NCBI GenBank assembly: GCA_030729785.1
Contig: JANQWS010000023.1
Location: forward strand, 124,001 to 188,000
Source: Algoriphagus sp.
Lineage (GTDB): Bacteria; Bacteroidota; Bacteroidia; Cytophagales; Cyclobacteriaceae
Length of the DNA stretch: 64,000 nucleotides
Direction of reading: 5' to 3'
The translations under genes and the position numbers were made by a program. The notes beneath the pieces were generated by a model. It saw only the letters and a program-made list of their open reading frames with translations, was not told the DNA's origin and made no database searches. Positions 37,641 through 47,405 of this stretch are shown piece by piece; within the stretch, counting starts at the first letter, position 1, and every line of letters begins with the position of its first letter.

Positions 37641-40625
37641 CTAGTTTAGGCTATTTAGGATAGATGCGGCATTCTCCTTGACCGTTGCATTGGTGCTTTG
37701 ATCAAGGATAGATTGAAGTGTGGCTTTTGCTTGAAATAATTCTCCAAGCTCAACGTAATTTTCAGCAAGCAGCAAAAATAAGCTACCATACCAGTAATCA
37801 AATGGTGAAAAGCCTTCAGAATAGTCAAAAATCAGCTCATTAGATCCAATAAGATCCCCTTTTTCTTGGTATCCAAGCGCTAGTAAAAGGAGGGCCTCTG
37901 CACCTTGCTCGGTCTTGTATTCTTGAATTAGGAGGCCAAAACTATCTTCAGCATCCGAATATTGCCCCATTAATCGTAGTGCTTTCCCCTTAATTAGAAG
38001 TGCCTTAGGGGTTGCATCTGGAAGGATTCCCGACATAGCAAGCAATTGATTGGCTGAAACAATTGTCTGGGGGTAATTTTGCAACCCAAAATGCGCTTGA
38101 AGTATGCCTTGTAAAACTTCAACTTCCTCTAGGGGCGTTCTTGACTGCTCTAGTATTGGTTCCAAATAGCGAAGTACTTCTTTGTAATTTTTACGCTCTA
38201 GCTCAATTTTTCCTAGTTGTTGGAGTGCTTTTATCCGATAGGTTGATGGAGGTTGCTGCTCCAATAGGGTAAAAAATTCTATAGCTTTCGAAAGCTCTCC
38301 TAATTGTCTGTATGAATCGCCCGAAAAATACAAAACCTCGCTATTTTGAACCGACTGAGGATTATCCCTTATGTAAATATCCAAAGCTTTGGCTGCTTGA
38401 GCATATTTTTGATTCAAGTAAAGGTTCTTTGCAGCTTCATATTCTAAAGCTTTTAGTTCACCTGCTTGTGGGTTTTGTTGCTTAAATGACTGCAGGTATT
38501 GCCCAAACTCCTCAGATCTTTCTTGAACTGCTAAAGTCTCTTGAAGTCCCTTCAAAGCAACTTCTGCGTTTTCAGCCAATGGATATTTCTCAAGGATGAC
38601 TTTGTAATCTGCTAATGTTTGGTCGTACTGTCGAATGGAATAATTGGCTATGGCTCTTCCTTCTAATGCAAACGGAGTATATGGGGAATTAGGCCTTGAA
38701 GCGATTAATTCTGAAAAAGCTGCAATCGCTTCGTTGTAGTTCAATTCCTCTAAAAAGAGTTGCCCCTTCTGGAAATAAGCATCTTCCTGATAGACACTTG
38801 TAGGAAATTTAGAAATCAATAAGTTGAGCTGCTCAATAGCAGCTGAATTTTTTCCTTGGTAATTCTGCACAAGGGCCAATTGCAAATAGGCATAGTCTTG
38901 ACCTGTAATTTTCTCCAAAATCGCTTGTTGAAAGGTAGCTTCTGCTTTGGAAAACTTCTTTTGAACAAAATAACAATCACCCAAACGAAGTAGCCCTTCG
39001 TGGTAGTTGGGATCTACTTTATTTTGAATTGAATTGGTATAGGTTTGAAATTGCACCTCAGCCAGGTCATAGTTTTGATTATTAAAGTAGGCATAGCCAA
39101 GCCCATAGGTCGATTTTAAAAAATATTCTTCCGAGAGCCCCTTTTTTTGATCGATTGCTACTTGATAAGCTGCTATTGCTTGTCCCCAATCTTCTTGAAT
39201 ACTTCGAATTTCTCCCATCCAGAAATACGTCTCACCCAACAAACCCCGGTCAACAGGATAGTTTTGGGATTGACTTAAATAATCTAGTGCCTGATTGTAT
39301 TTTGAATCTCTGTATTCTACTAGAGCTTGGTAGTAAGCCACCTTTTGGAAAGCCTGTTGAAGCCTAGTTGATTTTGTTGTGAGGGCATTTAATTGAGCCA
39401 TGACACGGAGGTAATCTGCTGAATTGAGCAAGGCGTCATTGAGCAAGTTTTGTACTTCCACCACTTTTTCCCCTTGCGGATAAGTGCTCAAATACGCGTC
39501 AAGTTCCTGAATTGCTGCTTGAAAATTTCCTCGTCGAAGATTGACTTTAGCAAGATTTACACTCGCATCCTCCTGGATATCGGAATTCACTGTACTGGAG
39601 GCGGCCACCTGAAAGCTACTCCCTGCAAAAGGAAGATTTCCAAGCTGCACATAAGAATGGCCTAAGAAATAGCTTGCTGTTTGTGCCAATTCTGGATTTC
39701 CCAATGCTGCTATTTTCAGATATTCACTCGCTTTCAGATAGTTTTTCACTTCAAAAAATGAAATTCCAGCTTTGTAATATTCTTCTTTGGTCAGTTCTAT
39801 AGAGTTAAACGAACTATATTTTTCGAAATGAAAAGCGGCATTATCAAAGTCCTTTGCTGCATAATATGCTTCTGCCAAATACAAATGAAGGACTTCTTGC
39901 CTATCCAAGGGGACTTGTGAATTCAGTAAGGGAACTGCATAAGAAATTGCCTCCGAATAGTTGCCTTCTTGGTAATAAAGCGAAGTCAAAAGGTAAGGGA
40001 CTTTTGCCGCATAGTGTGGATGTTGTGCTGCCCGCTTGAGTTCCTGGATAGCCTGGTTGCGATTGCCTTGTTGCATTGCAATAAATCCACTGTAGTACAA
40101 GGCATCCGATGCAACAGGTAAATTTGAATTCTTGACTTGATTCAAATAAATCGCTGCAGAATCGTAGTTGGCTACCTGAAAAAAACTATACCCTAATTTG
40201 AAACTGATCTCTTCTTGCACCCCCTCCTCTCTGAGGCTAATAGGAGCCAATTGAAACCCTTCTATGGCCTCTAAATACCTCTTTCGTTGGAAATAATAGT
40301 CACCTAGAAAGTTGGCTGCATAGACCACGCCTGGCTGTCCTGCATAATCCTGACAAAAGGCTTTCAAAAGTCCAAGTCCATCTTCCCGCTCCAATTGAAT
40401 CGCCGCCAACGCACGATGCAACTCTGCTTGTTTTTGTTGAAAAATGGGCAAATCAGAGGTTAATAACTGGGCATTGTCAAAAAAAGTAGCAGCAAATACC
40501 TCTTGGTCGTACAAACTTCTGGCATGATCTAAAATTGCTTGTGGGCTGGTTTGATAAAGCGAAGATTGTGCAAAGGAATTCATAGTGAATCCTAGTCCTG
40601 CAAACAAAACCAAGTAATATTTCAT
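37641..40625 (-). CDS. Large tetratricopeptide-repeat protein (994 aa)
   Basis: Signal peptide; many TPR units (YLEAIEGFQLAPISL..., SKAEATFQQAILEK..., YSDAEDSFGLLIQEYK). Confidence 0.9.
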   Translation of the reverse strand: MKYYLVLFAGLGFTMNSFAQSSLYQTSPQAILDHARSLYDQEVFAATFFDNAQLLTSDLPIFQQKQAELHRALAAIQLEREDGLGLLKAFCQDYAGQPGVVYAANFLGDYYFQRKRYLEAIEGFQLAPISLREEGVQEEISFKLGYSFFQVANYDSAAIYLNQVKNSNLPVASDALYYSGFIAMQQGNRNQAIQELKRAAQHPHYAAKVPYLLTSLYYQEGNYSEAISYAVPLLNSQVPLDRQEVLHLYLAEAYYAAKDFDNAAFHFEKYSSFNSIELTKEEYYKAGISFFEVKNYLKASEYLKIAALGNPELAQTASYFLGHSYVQLGNLPFAGSSFQVAASSTVNSDIQEDASVNLAKVNLRRGNFQAAIQELDAYLSTYPQGEKVVEVQNLLNDALLNSADYLRVMAQLNALTTKSTRLQQAFQKVAYYQALVEYRDSKYNQALDYLSQSQNYPVDRGLLGETYFWMGEIRSIQEDWGQAIAAYQVAIDQKKGLSEEYFLKSTYGLGYAYFNNQNYDLAEVQFQTYTNSIQNKVDPNYHEGLLRLGDCYFVQKKFSKAEATFQQAILEKITGQDYAYLQLALVQNYQGKNSAAIEQLNLLISKFPTSVYQEDAYFQKGQLFLEELNYNEAIAAFSELIASRPNSPYTPFALEGRAIANYSIRQYDQTLADYKVILEKYPLAENAEVALKGLQETLAVQERSEEFGQYLQSFKQQNPQAGELKALEYEAAKNLYLNQKYAQAAKALDIYIRDNPQSVQNSEVLYFSGDSYRQLGELSKAIEFFTLLEQQPPSTYRIKALQQLGKIELERKNYKEVLRYLEPILEQSRTPLEEVEVLQGILQAHFGLQNYPQTIVSANQLLAMSGILPDATPKALLIKGKALRLMGQYSDAEDSFGLLIQEYKTEQGAEALLLLALGYQEKGDLIGSNELIFDYSEGFSPFDYWYGSLFLLLAENYVELGELFQAKATLQSILDQSTNATVKENAASILNSLN

Positions 40626-40639
40626 GGGAGGTTTAAATT

Positions 40640-41662
40640 TCAGTGCATTACTTTAAAGACCAGTTCTCGGAGAATTTCACCCTCGCTCATATTCCCTGAA
40701 TCCACTCCTTTAAAACGAAGATCTGCTTCTTTTAGGTATCCAAATACATCAATTACCTTGCCTAACTTGTAATTTTTCGCTGCAATCACGTATTCTTTTA
40801 CTCCATAAGGATTGACACCGATGGCTGAAGCAAGTTGACTTTCAGCAATTGACCCTGCTCGATGCACTAAGGCAATCCTTGAAAAGTAGCTATACAACAA
40901 GGAAAAAATAGGAATAACTGGGTGATTTTTTGGGTTTTGAATGAAATAATGCACAATAAGATTGGCTTTATTGACATCTCGATAGCCTATCGCCTTTGTC
41001 AATTCAAAATTGTTGTATTCCTTATGAATCCCTATGTATTTGGAGATATGGTCTACTGTAAAACGAGTAAGCTCATTGAAATTCAGCATCATCTTACCTA
41101 CTTCATTGGTCATCACTTCCAAATTATTTCCAATGGAGTCTGCCAATAGTTGGCTAGCCTTGGGGTCAATCTGGTGACCCAATTCCTTAAAATAACTTTC
41201 AATCCAATCGTTTAACTTCCAGTCCTTGATTTTTTCTGCCTCAACAAAAACAGCTTTTTTTTCTAGTTCTTTCTTCAAACTACTTCTTCCATCCAGCTTT
41301 TTATGTTTGTAAGCAAAAACTAAAATGGTACTTGGAAGCGGGTTACTTAAGTAACTCAACAACAGTTTTTGGGCATCTTCTTTTCCCAAGTCTGGAATAT
41401 TTTGTGCCTCTTTGACAAGAACCAATTGCTTATCCGCCATCATCGGAAATTTGCGCGCATGCGAAAGTATCGTGCTTACTGTTGCCTCTTTGCCATAGAG
41501 TACCAGTTGATTGAATCCACGGTCAACTTCTGGAATAGCATTTTTCTCCAAAAAATCACTAATCAAGTCAATGAAGTAGGGTTCATCTCCTTGCAAAAAG
41601 TAAATTGGAGCAATTTTTTTCGCTTTTAAATCTTTTAATACTGCTTCAGGGAGGAGGGGCAT
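40640..41662 (-). CDS. holA: DNA polymerase III subunit delta
   Basis: APIYFLQGDEPYFIDLISDFLE, ARKFPMMADKQLVLVKEAQ, LILVFAYKHKKLDGRSSLKK-like pattern. Confidence 0.9.
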   Translation of the reverse strand: MPLLPEAVLKDLKAKKIAPIYFLQGDEPYFIDLISDFLEKNAIPEVDRGFNQLVLYGKEATVSTILSHARKFPMMADKQLVLVKEAQNIPDLGKEDAQKLLLSYLSNPLPSTILVFAYKHKKLDGRSSLKKELEKKAVFVEAEKIKDWKLNDWIESYFKELGHQIDPKASQLLADSIGNNLEVMTNEVGKMMLNFNELTRFTVDHISKYIGIHKEYNNFELTKAIGYRDVNKANLIVHYFIQNPKNHPVIPIFSLLYSYFSRIALVHRAGSIAESQLASAIGVNPYGVKEYVIAAKNYKLGKVIDVFGYLKEADLRFKGVDSGNMSEGEILRELVFKVMH

Positions 41663-41780
41663 ACTTTAAATTTCTCTTGTTCTTAAAGATAATAGATGAA
41701 GGCATTCGGAACAGAATTTCAAATCAAATAAACTTAAATCCCATCATCGGGGTTTAATTTGCAAGTCTATTTTTAAAGCC

Positions 41781-42491
41781 ATGAATTTTGAACAAGGAGT
41801 ACTGAAGTACAAAGAAGGTGATTTTGAGGCTGCGTTGGCAATCTTTACCACATTAATCCTGCAAGAACTTGAAAACCCGATGCTTTACCTTTACAGAGGT
41901 CGGACTTTAACTCGACTTGGAAAGGGAATAGAGGCATTGGCTGACTTTGATAGACTGGTAGAGCTAGAGCCCTACAATACCGATTACATCAGTGATCGCG
42001 GGGTAGTGCTCCATCTCTTGGGTAAAAATGATGCCGCTTTGGAAGAACTCGATCGAGCGGCCAACTTAGATCCTAAAAATCCTTACCGCTACAGTAGCCG
42101 AGCCTATTTGAAAGATAGAATGGGTGATCTTTTGGGCGCAATCGCTGATTATGAAAAAGCCATCGAATTAGATCCTGAAGATGCAGTTGCCTACAACAAC
42201 CTAGGTTTAGTGGAGGAGAAACTGGGAAGAAAGGAAAAAGCGAACGCGTATTTTACCAAAGCAGACGACCTATCTGCTTATCCTCCCAAAAAAGAAACTA
42301 TCCTACAGACGAGTCCAACAGAATTCAAACACCCCCCTACTTCGGCTAATCCTGTCAAAAAAGTCTCTAAACCTCAAAAAATGACGGTTGCTTACTTTTT
42401 TTCTACCCTTAAAGCACTGGTTACCAAGCCCGAAATCCGAATGGAGTTTTCAAGTTTCTTGAAAGCCGTTTTTGACAAAAAAAGAATTTAG
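41781..42491 (+). CDS. TPR protein
   Basis: FEAALAIFTTLI..., EALADFDRLVELEPYNTDYISDRG, GAIADYEKAIELDPEDAVAYNNLGLVEEKLGR. Confidence 0.88.
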   Translation: MNFEQGVLKYKEGDFEAALAIFTTLILQELENPMLYLYRGRTLTRLGKGIEALADFDRLVELEPYNTDYISDRGVVLHLLGKNDAALEELDRAANLDPKNPYRYSSRAYLKDRMGDLLGAIADYEKAIELDPEDAVAYNNLGLVEEKLGRKEKANAYFTKADDLSAYPPKKETILQTSPTEFKHPPTSANPVKKVSKPQKMTVAYFFSTLKALVTKPEIRMEFSSFLKAVFDKKRI

Positions 42492-43330
42492 GAGCTTTTA
42501 ATCACCCAAAAGGGCTTGGTAAGGAAATAAGACATTTTTCGAGAAAGATTTTTTGCAAACAATTGATCAAAAAAGTCCTTCTTTTTGCTCAAAGTCACTA
42601 GCATATCTCCTTTTGCAAGCTGTAGGTAATTTTCCAATCCCAATGCCAAATCATCTCGAAAAGATTTAAGAACGTAGTTGACCAATTCGTAATTCACAAA
42701 AGGTTTGATTTCTTCAGTCATGTTTTTATGCAACGCTTTATCAATTACTCGCGATCTAGAAGAAACGTGCACAATGTCAATCTCTGAATCAAAAAAACGA
42801 GCAAACTCGACCACTTTTTGAATGGCTACCTTATCCTCTTCCACGTAATCGGTGGCATAGACTAATTTTCGTGGACGCTTAAAATACACCTTCCTTGGAA
42901 TGACTAAAATATCACGATCAGTTTGCATAACCAGCTTACTAGATCGACTCCCGAATACCTGTTCCTTAAAATCATTCATCCCCTCTGTTCCGACCACCAG
43001 TAAATTCGCATTTACTTTTTGCGAAAACTCGAGGGTTCGTTGTACAATAGGGCCTTCCGAAATTTCGATTACACAATCTTCAAGCCCATTGGGAACACTC
43101 TCTCGGAGGACTGCTTCTTGAAGCTGTTTTAATTTTTGATTTACAAATTCAAGTTGGAAGTGGCCTTCTAAATCCAAAGGTGCAATTTTTTGGTAGTCCT
43201 GCTTATTCAATACATGAAATACAATCAACCGTGCTTGGTACTTTTCACCTATTTTGGAGGCATACTCCAAAGCATTTAGTGAACAATTAGAAAAGTCAAT
43301 CGGACATAAAATAGTGAAGTTAGCTGCCAT
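42488..43330 (-). CDS. Universal stress protein (tandem UspA)
   Basis: ILCPIDFSNCSLNALEYASKIG, LLVVGTEGMNDFKEQVFGSRSSKLVMQTDRDILVIP. Confidence 0.9.
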   Translation of the reverse strand: MAANFTILCPIDFSNCSLNALEYASKIGEKYQARLIVFHVLNKQDYQKIAPLDLEGHFQLEFVNQKLKQLQEAVLRESVPNGLEDCVIEISEGPIVQRTLEFSQKVNANLLVVGTEGMNDFKEQVFGSRSSKLVMQTDRDILVIPRKVYFKRPRKLVYATDYVEEDKVAIQKVVEFARFFDSEIDIVHVSSRSRVIDKALHKNMTEEIKPFVNYELVNYVLKSFRDDLALGLENYLQLAKGDMLVTLSKKKDFFDQLFAKNLSRKMSYFLTKPFWVIKSS

Positions 43331-43339
43331 GGTTGAAAT

Positions 43340-44260
43340 TTAGTAACCTCTCGTGCGATTCACGAGATTTAGTAAAGGGACTCCAGCTTTTAGCCGGTTG
43401 TAATTTTCAATTATCTGAGGTGAGGCAGCTTTAGGATTGGTCACGGAAGCAATATGGGGAGTCACCTGAATTCGTTTTTCCGTCCAAAATGGATGAGACT
43501 TTGGCAAAGGCTCTACTTGATACACATCCAGTAATGCCCCCCTAAGGTACCCTTTATTCAATGCCACAAGCAAGTCTTCTTCAACTAAATGCTTTCCCCT
43601 TGCCACATTGATCAAATACGTGCCTGGATGGCATTTTTCAAAAAGCTGCAAATTTAAAATACCCTCTGTATCAGGAGTTAAGGGAAGCAAACAAACTAAA
43701 ACATTGACTTGGGAAAGAAACTCCTCCAATTGCTCTTTGCAAAAATACAAGTAACGAAAGTCTTCCTTTGGCGAAAGTCCAAAACCTACTACCTCAAATC
43801 CAAGTCCATTTAATTTGTCAAGAACATCGCCCCCTAAAGCCCCAACCCCCATCACACCAATCCGTACCGGAATCTCTGGGTTAGACATATCCCAAATCGT
43901 TTGTTTCTGGTCTTCTTGGTAACGAACAAACTGCCTATGATAGTTCAAAACGCCCATGATCACGTAATTAGTCATTGACCAAGTTAATTTTTCATCCACT
44001 ATTCGGACAATAGGCAAGTCGGTAGGTATGGCCGAATCGGAAAGAATATGGTCCACACCCGCTCCAAGCGAACTGATTAATTTTAAATTAGGAAACGAGG
44101 ACAAATACCCTGGGGGATGCTGCCAAAGCAAGGCCATTTCAACTGATTCAGGATGTTCTATTGCAGGGTAAATTTGTAAATCTATTTCTGGAGAATGTAC
44201 CCGTAATGCATCGATCCAAACTTGTGGATCTCTACCTGGGCTTACAATGGCTATACTCAT
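43340..44260 (-). CDS. Glyoxylate/hydroxypyruvate reductase A-like D-2-hydroxyacid dehydrogenase
   Basis: SLGAGVDHI, IGVMGVGALGGDVLDKLNGLGFEVVGFGLS, LINVARGKHLVEEDLL, GALLDVYQVEPLPKSHPFW. Confidence 0.92.
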   Translation of the reverse strand: MSIAIVSPGRDPQVWIDALRVHSPEIDLQIYPAIEHPESVEMALLWQHPPGYLSSFPNLKLISSLGAGVDHILSDSAIPTDLPIVRIVDEKLTWSMTNYVIMGVLNYHRQFVRYQEDQKQTIWDMSNPEIPVRIGVMGVGALGGDVLDKLNGLGFEVVGFGLSPKEDFRYLYFCKEQLEEFLSQVNVLVCLLPLTPDTEGILNLQLFEKCHPGTYLINVARGKHLVEEDLLVALNKGYLRGALLDVYQVEPLPKSHPFWTEKRIQVTPHIASVTNPKAASPQIIENYNRLKAGVPLLNLVNRTRGY

Positions 44261-44413
44261 ACATAAGGGCTAATTGGATAATAAAAATAGACCATTCCTC
44301 AAGCTGAAAAAATTACTTTATCAAATTCCTTCTACATTCACGGAAAAAAAGAGATTATTCAGTGATCTTGCAAGATAAACCATCTTTCTAACCAAAATCC
44401 AGTTTAACCTATA

Positions 44414-44572
44414 TGATTATCCGCAATTATGCCAATAGGCCCAACGGAGTACTAAAACTTACGGATAATCGTCGATAGGCCTCGGCCCACAGGCAGACGA
44501 TAGGCCACAGCTCATTAAAATGAACTTCAAACCTTATTTTTATTTGGTAACTGGTGACCAAGCGGATAATCA
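44414..44572 (+). repeat. MITE-like dispersed repeat, copy 1
   Basis: TGATTATCCGC...GCGGATAATCA terminal inverted repeat (extends to 13 bp with flanking TA), internal GGATAATCGTCGATA and CCACAGCTC blocks shared with copies 2 and 3. Confidence 0.75.
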
Positions 44573-44615
44573 TACTAATTTATTTTCAATCTCCTTTAAA
44601 CACTTCAATTGAACT

Positions 44616-45464
44616 ATGAACACAAAAATCAAACTTTTATTCCTAGCCCTTTTATGCCTAAGCATGAATGGAATCGCACAACAAATTCAAATGCCACAAG
44701 CTAGTCCTAGTGCAAAACTGATTCAAAAGGTGGGTTTAACCGATGTTACGGTTGATTTTAGTCGGCCGAGCACCAAAGGGAGAAAAATTTTCGGGGAGCT
44801 TGTACCTTTTGGACAAGTTTGGAGAACAGGTGCCAATGGAGCAACCGTGGTAACTTTCTCTACAGAAGTTACCATTGCCGGAAAAAAAGTTCCTGCAGGC
44901 TCTTATGCACTTTATTCCATCCCTGGTAAATCCAGTTGGACTATGATTCTTAGCAAAAACACAAAACTTTGGGGTGCCATAGGCTATGACCCGAAGGATG
45001 ACTTCCTTCGATTTACAGCAACACCAGCCAAAACAAGTCGTCTTTACGATACCTTCGAAATTGGCTTCAGTAAATTGACCGATGCTAGTGCAAACCTTTC
45101 CATTAAGTGGGAACAAACACGTGTGGAATTCACCATTCTGACCGAGGTAGACTCTATTGTCATGGCAGATATCAAAAAACAAGTAATTGATGCCCAATCG
45201 ACTAATCCGGCCTTACTTTACCAAGCAGCAAATTATTACTTCACCACCAATAAAGACCTTGGCCAAGCCTATACCTGGATCAAGCAATCTACGGTTGCTG
45301 ATCCAAAATATTGGACCTTACACCTACAAGCAAAAATTGAAATGAGCCTTGGCAAAAGGACTGAAGCTTTGGAGTCTGCCAAAAATTCTAAGAAATTAGC
45401 CGAAGAAGGCAAAAATATAGATTATGTGGGGTTAAATGACCGCTTGATCAAATCCATCAAGTAA
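44616..45464 (+). CDS. DUF2911 domain protein (secreted)
   Basis: QMPQASPSAKLIQKVGLTDVTVDFSRPSTKGRKIFGELVPFGQVWRTGANGATVVTFS is classic DUF2911. Confidence 0.93.
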   Translation: MNTKIKLLFLALLCLSMNGIAQQIQMPQASPSAKLIQKVGLTDVTVDFSRPSTKGRKIFGELVPFGQVWRTGANGATVVTFSTEVTIAGKKVPAGSYALYSIPGKSSWTMILSKNTKLWGAIGYDPKDDFLRFTATPAKTSRLYDTFEIGFSKLTDASANLSIKWEQTRVEFTILTEVDSIVMADIKKQVIDAQSTNPALLYQAANYYFTTNKDLGQAYTWIKQSTVADPKYWTLHLQAKIEMSLGKRTEALESAKNSKKLAEEGKNIDYVGLNDRLIKSIK

Positions 45465-45470
45465 GCAATG

Positions 45471-45617
45471 GAATTATCCGCAATCATGCCAATAGCACAG
45501 CCCAGCTATTTAAAACTGCGGATAATCGTTGACAGCTAACTGTCCACGGTCCACAGCTCACCTAATTGAACCTCGCACCTACTTTTCTCTAGTTAGTGAT
45601 GAAAAAGCGGAGAATCA
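45471..45617 (+). repeat. MITE-like dispersed repeat, copy 2
   Basis: GAATTATCCGC...GCGGAGAATCA; internal GCGGATAATCGTTGA and GGTCCACAGCTC. Confidence 0.7.
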
Positions 45618-45630
45618 GATAAACAATTAA

Positions 45631-45662
45631 GAAGCCTTCGAAAATTCGAAGGCTTCTTTTTT
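45631..45662. terminator. Strong hairpin terminator
   Basis: GAAGCCTTCGAA-AA-TTCGAAGGCTTC followed by T6. Confidence 0.9.
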
Positions 45663-45689
45663 AAATCCATTCAAATTTTTACGCCAGAA

Positions 45690-47405
45690 TTATTTTTTAC
45701 TACTGCTACTTCCAACAAAGAGCTGAAGAATCAAGCCAAACAAGACCACTGCAAGGCAACCAATGACATTGTACCAAAGAAAACCAATGTTCCAATGGAT
45801 CCCAAAAAGTCCATCTCCATTGAAAAAATGAACGACCAAAATCAAGGCCTGTGAAAATAAAGCCCCTAAGAATACGGCACGCCCCTTGATCCATTTAATA
45901 AAAAAACCAACCACAAATATTCCTAAGATGGTTCCATAAAATAAGGATCCCAATAAGTTTACCGCTTGAATTAAATTTTCAAACAAGGATGCATAGGTGG
46001 CAAAAAGAATTGCACCCAATCCCCAGAAAGCAGTAAATATTTTAGATGAAATTACATAGTGAGATTCGGAACCTTCCTTTTTTACCGACCGCTTGTATAG
46101 GTCCACAGTAGTCGTGTTGCCAAGTGCATTCAACTCAGAGGAAGATGAAGACATGGCCGCAGCAAAAATCACGGCAAACAATAAACCTACTACACCCTTA
46201 GGCAAGTAATCCATCACAAAACGCATAAATACATAATCTGTATCTCGTGTTTCGGCCTCCGGGTTCTGGGTAACTAGCAAAGCCTTTACTTCTTCTCGGA
46301 TTTCCTGTTGCTCATCCTTCAAACTTTTCAACGTACTGGTCAACTTCTCCGTAGATTCCACTTTCTCCTGATCGATTGAAGTCAAGAGTTGTGAATAAAC
46401 CTGCCTGGAAGAATCAAAATTAGCTAAGTAGGATTTTTCCAATAGTGCAAAGTCTGACCCATATTCGCTTTGTCGAAGAGCCTCCGTTTGCACCCGATTG
46501 AAATGCACCGGTGGAGTAACAAATTGGTAAAAAACAAAAACTAAAACACCAATAAAAAGAATCAAAAACTGCATGGGGATTTTTAAAAACCCATTCATTA
46601 ACAATCCTATTCGACTTTGAGTCAAGGTTTGTCCCGAAAGATACCGTTGTACTTGACTTTGATCGGTGCCAAAATAACTCAAAAATAAAAAAACTGCTGC
46701 GGTCATTCCAGACCAAAACGAATAACGATCTGCTACGTCAAATTCAAAGTTGACCACATTCAGCTTGTCCATCTTTCCTGCTACTTGCAACGCCTCCTGC
46801 AATGAAATAGGCAACAGTTGAATCACCATAATTCCTGCCAATAACATCCCTCCCATCATGACCGCCATCTGCTGCTTTTGGGTGATTGATACCGCTTCAG
46901 TTCCTCCTGAAACAGTATAACCGATAACCAACACCCCTATAAATAGGTTGGTCCAAGTGAGATTCCATCCCAATAAGGTGGATAAGATTATTGCCGGAGC
47001 ATAAATCGTAATGCCTGCTGCAAGCCCTCGCTGAATGATAAATAACAAGGCGGTTAGGGTCCTGGTTTTGAGGTCAAAACGATTTTCCAAATACTCGTAG
47101 GCTGTATATACCTTCAACTTGTAATAGATGGGTACAAAGCTCACCGAAATAATGATCATGGCTACCGGCAACCCAAAATAAAATTGGATAAAGCGCATGC
47201 CATCTTCATAGGCCTGTCCAGGTGTACTCAAAAAGGTAATAGCCGAAGCCTGTGTTGCCATGATAGAAAGGCCAATGGTCCACCAATTGGCTGTGTTTCC
47301 CTTGAGGTAGGTTTCTAAGCTTTTTTTTCCACGGGTCTTATAAATGCCATAAACAACAATAGACACTAATGTTAGAAATAATACAAGCCAATCTAAATTA
47401 CTCAT
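45690..47405 (-). CDS. Sodium:solute symporter (SSS) family protein
   Basis: STPGQAYEDGMRFIQFYFGLPVAMII, YTAYEYLENRFDLKTRTL, SSSSSELNALGNTTTVDLYKR; start ATG 47405. Confidence 0.93.
   Translation of the reverse strand: MSNLDWLVLFLTLVSIVVYGIYKTRGKKSLETYLKGNTANWWTIGLSIMATQASAITFLSTPGQAYEDGMRFIQFYFGLPVAMIIISVSFVPIYYKLKVYTAYEYLENRFDLKTRTLTALLFIIQRGLAAGITIYAPAIILSTLLGWNLTWTNLFIGVLVIGYTVSGGTEAVSITQKQQMAVMMGGMLLAGIMVIQLLPISLQEALQVAGKMDKLNVVNFEFDVADRYSFWSGMTAAVFLFLSYFGTDQSQVQRYLSGQTLTQSRIGLLMNGFLKIPMQFLILFIGVLVFVFYQFVTPPVHFNRVQTEALRQSEYGSDFALLEKSYLANFDSSRQVYSQLLTSIDQEKVESTEKLTSTLKSLKDEQQEIREEVKALLVTQNPEAETRDTDYVFMRFVMDYLPKGVVGLLFAVIFAAAMSSSSSELNALGNTTTVDLYKRSVKKEGSESHYVISSKIFTAFWGLGAILFATYASLFENLIQAVNLLGSLFYGTILGIFVVGFFIKWIKGRAVFLGALFSQALILVVHFFNGDGLFGIHWNIGFLWYNVIGCLAVVLFGLILQLFVGSSSSKK

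Noticed and set aside
44736-45197. 153-aa antisense ORF inside the DUF2911 gene
   Set aside because: Shadow of a strongly supported coding gene on the opposite strand; no recognisable domain or signal.
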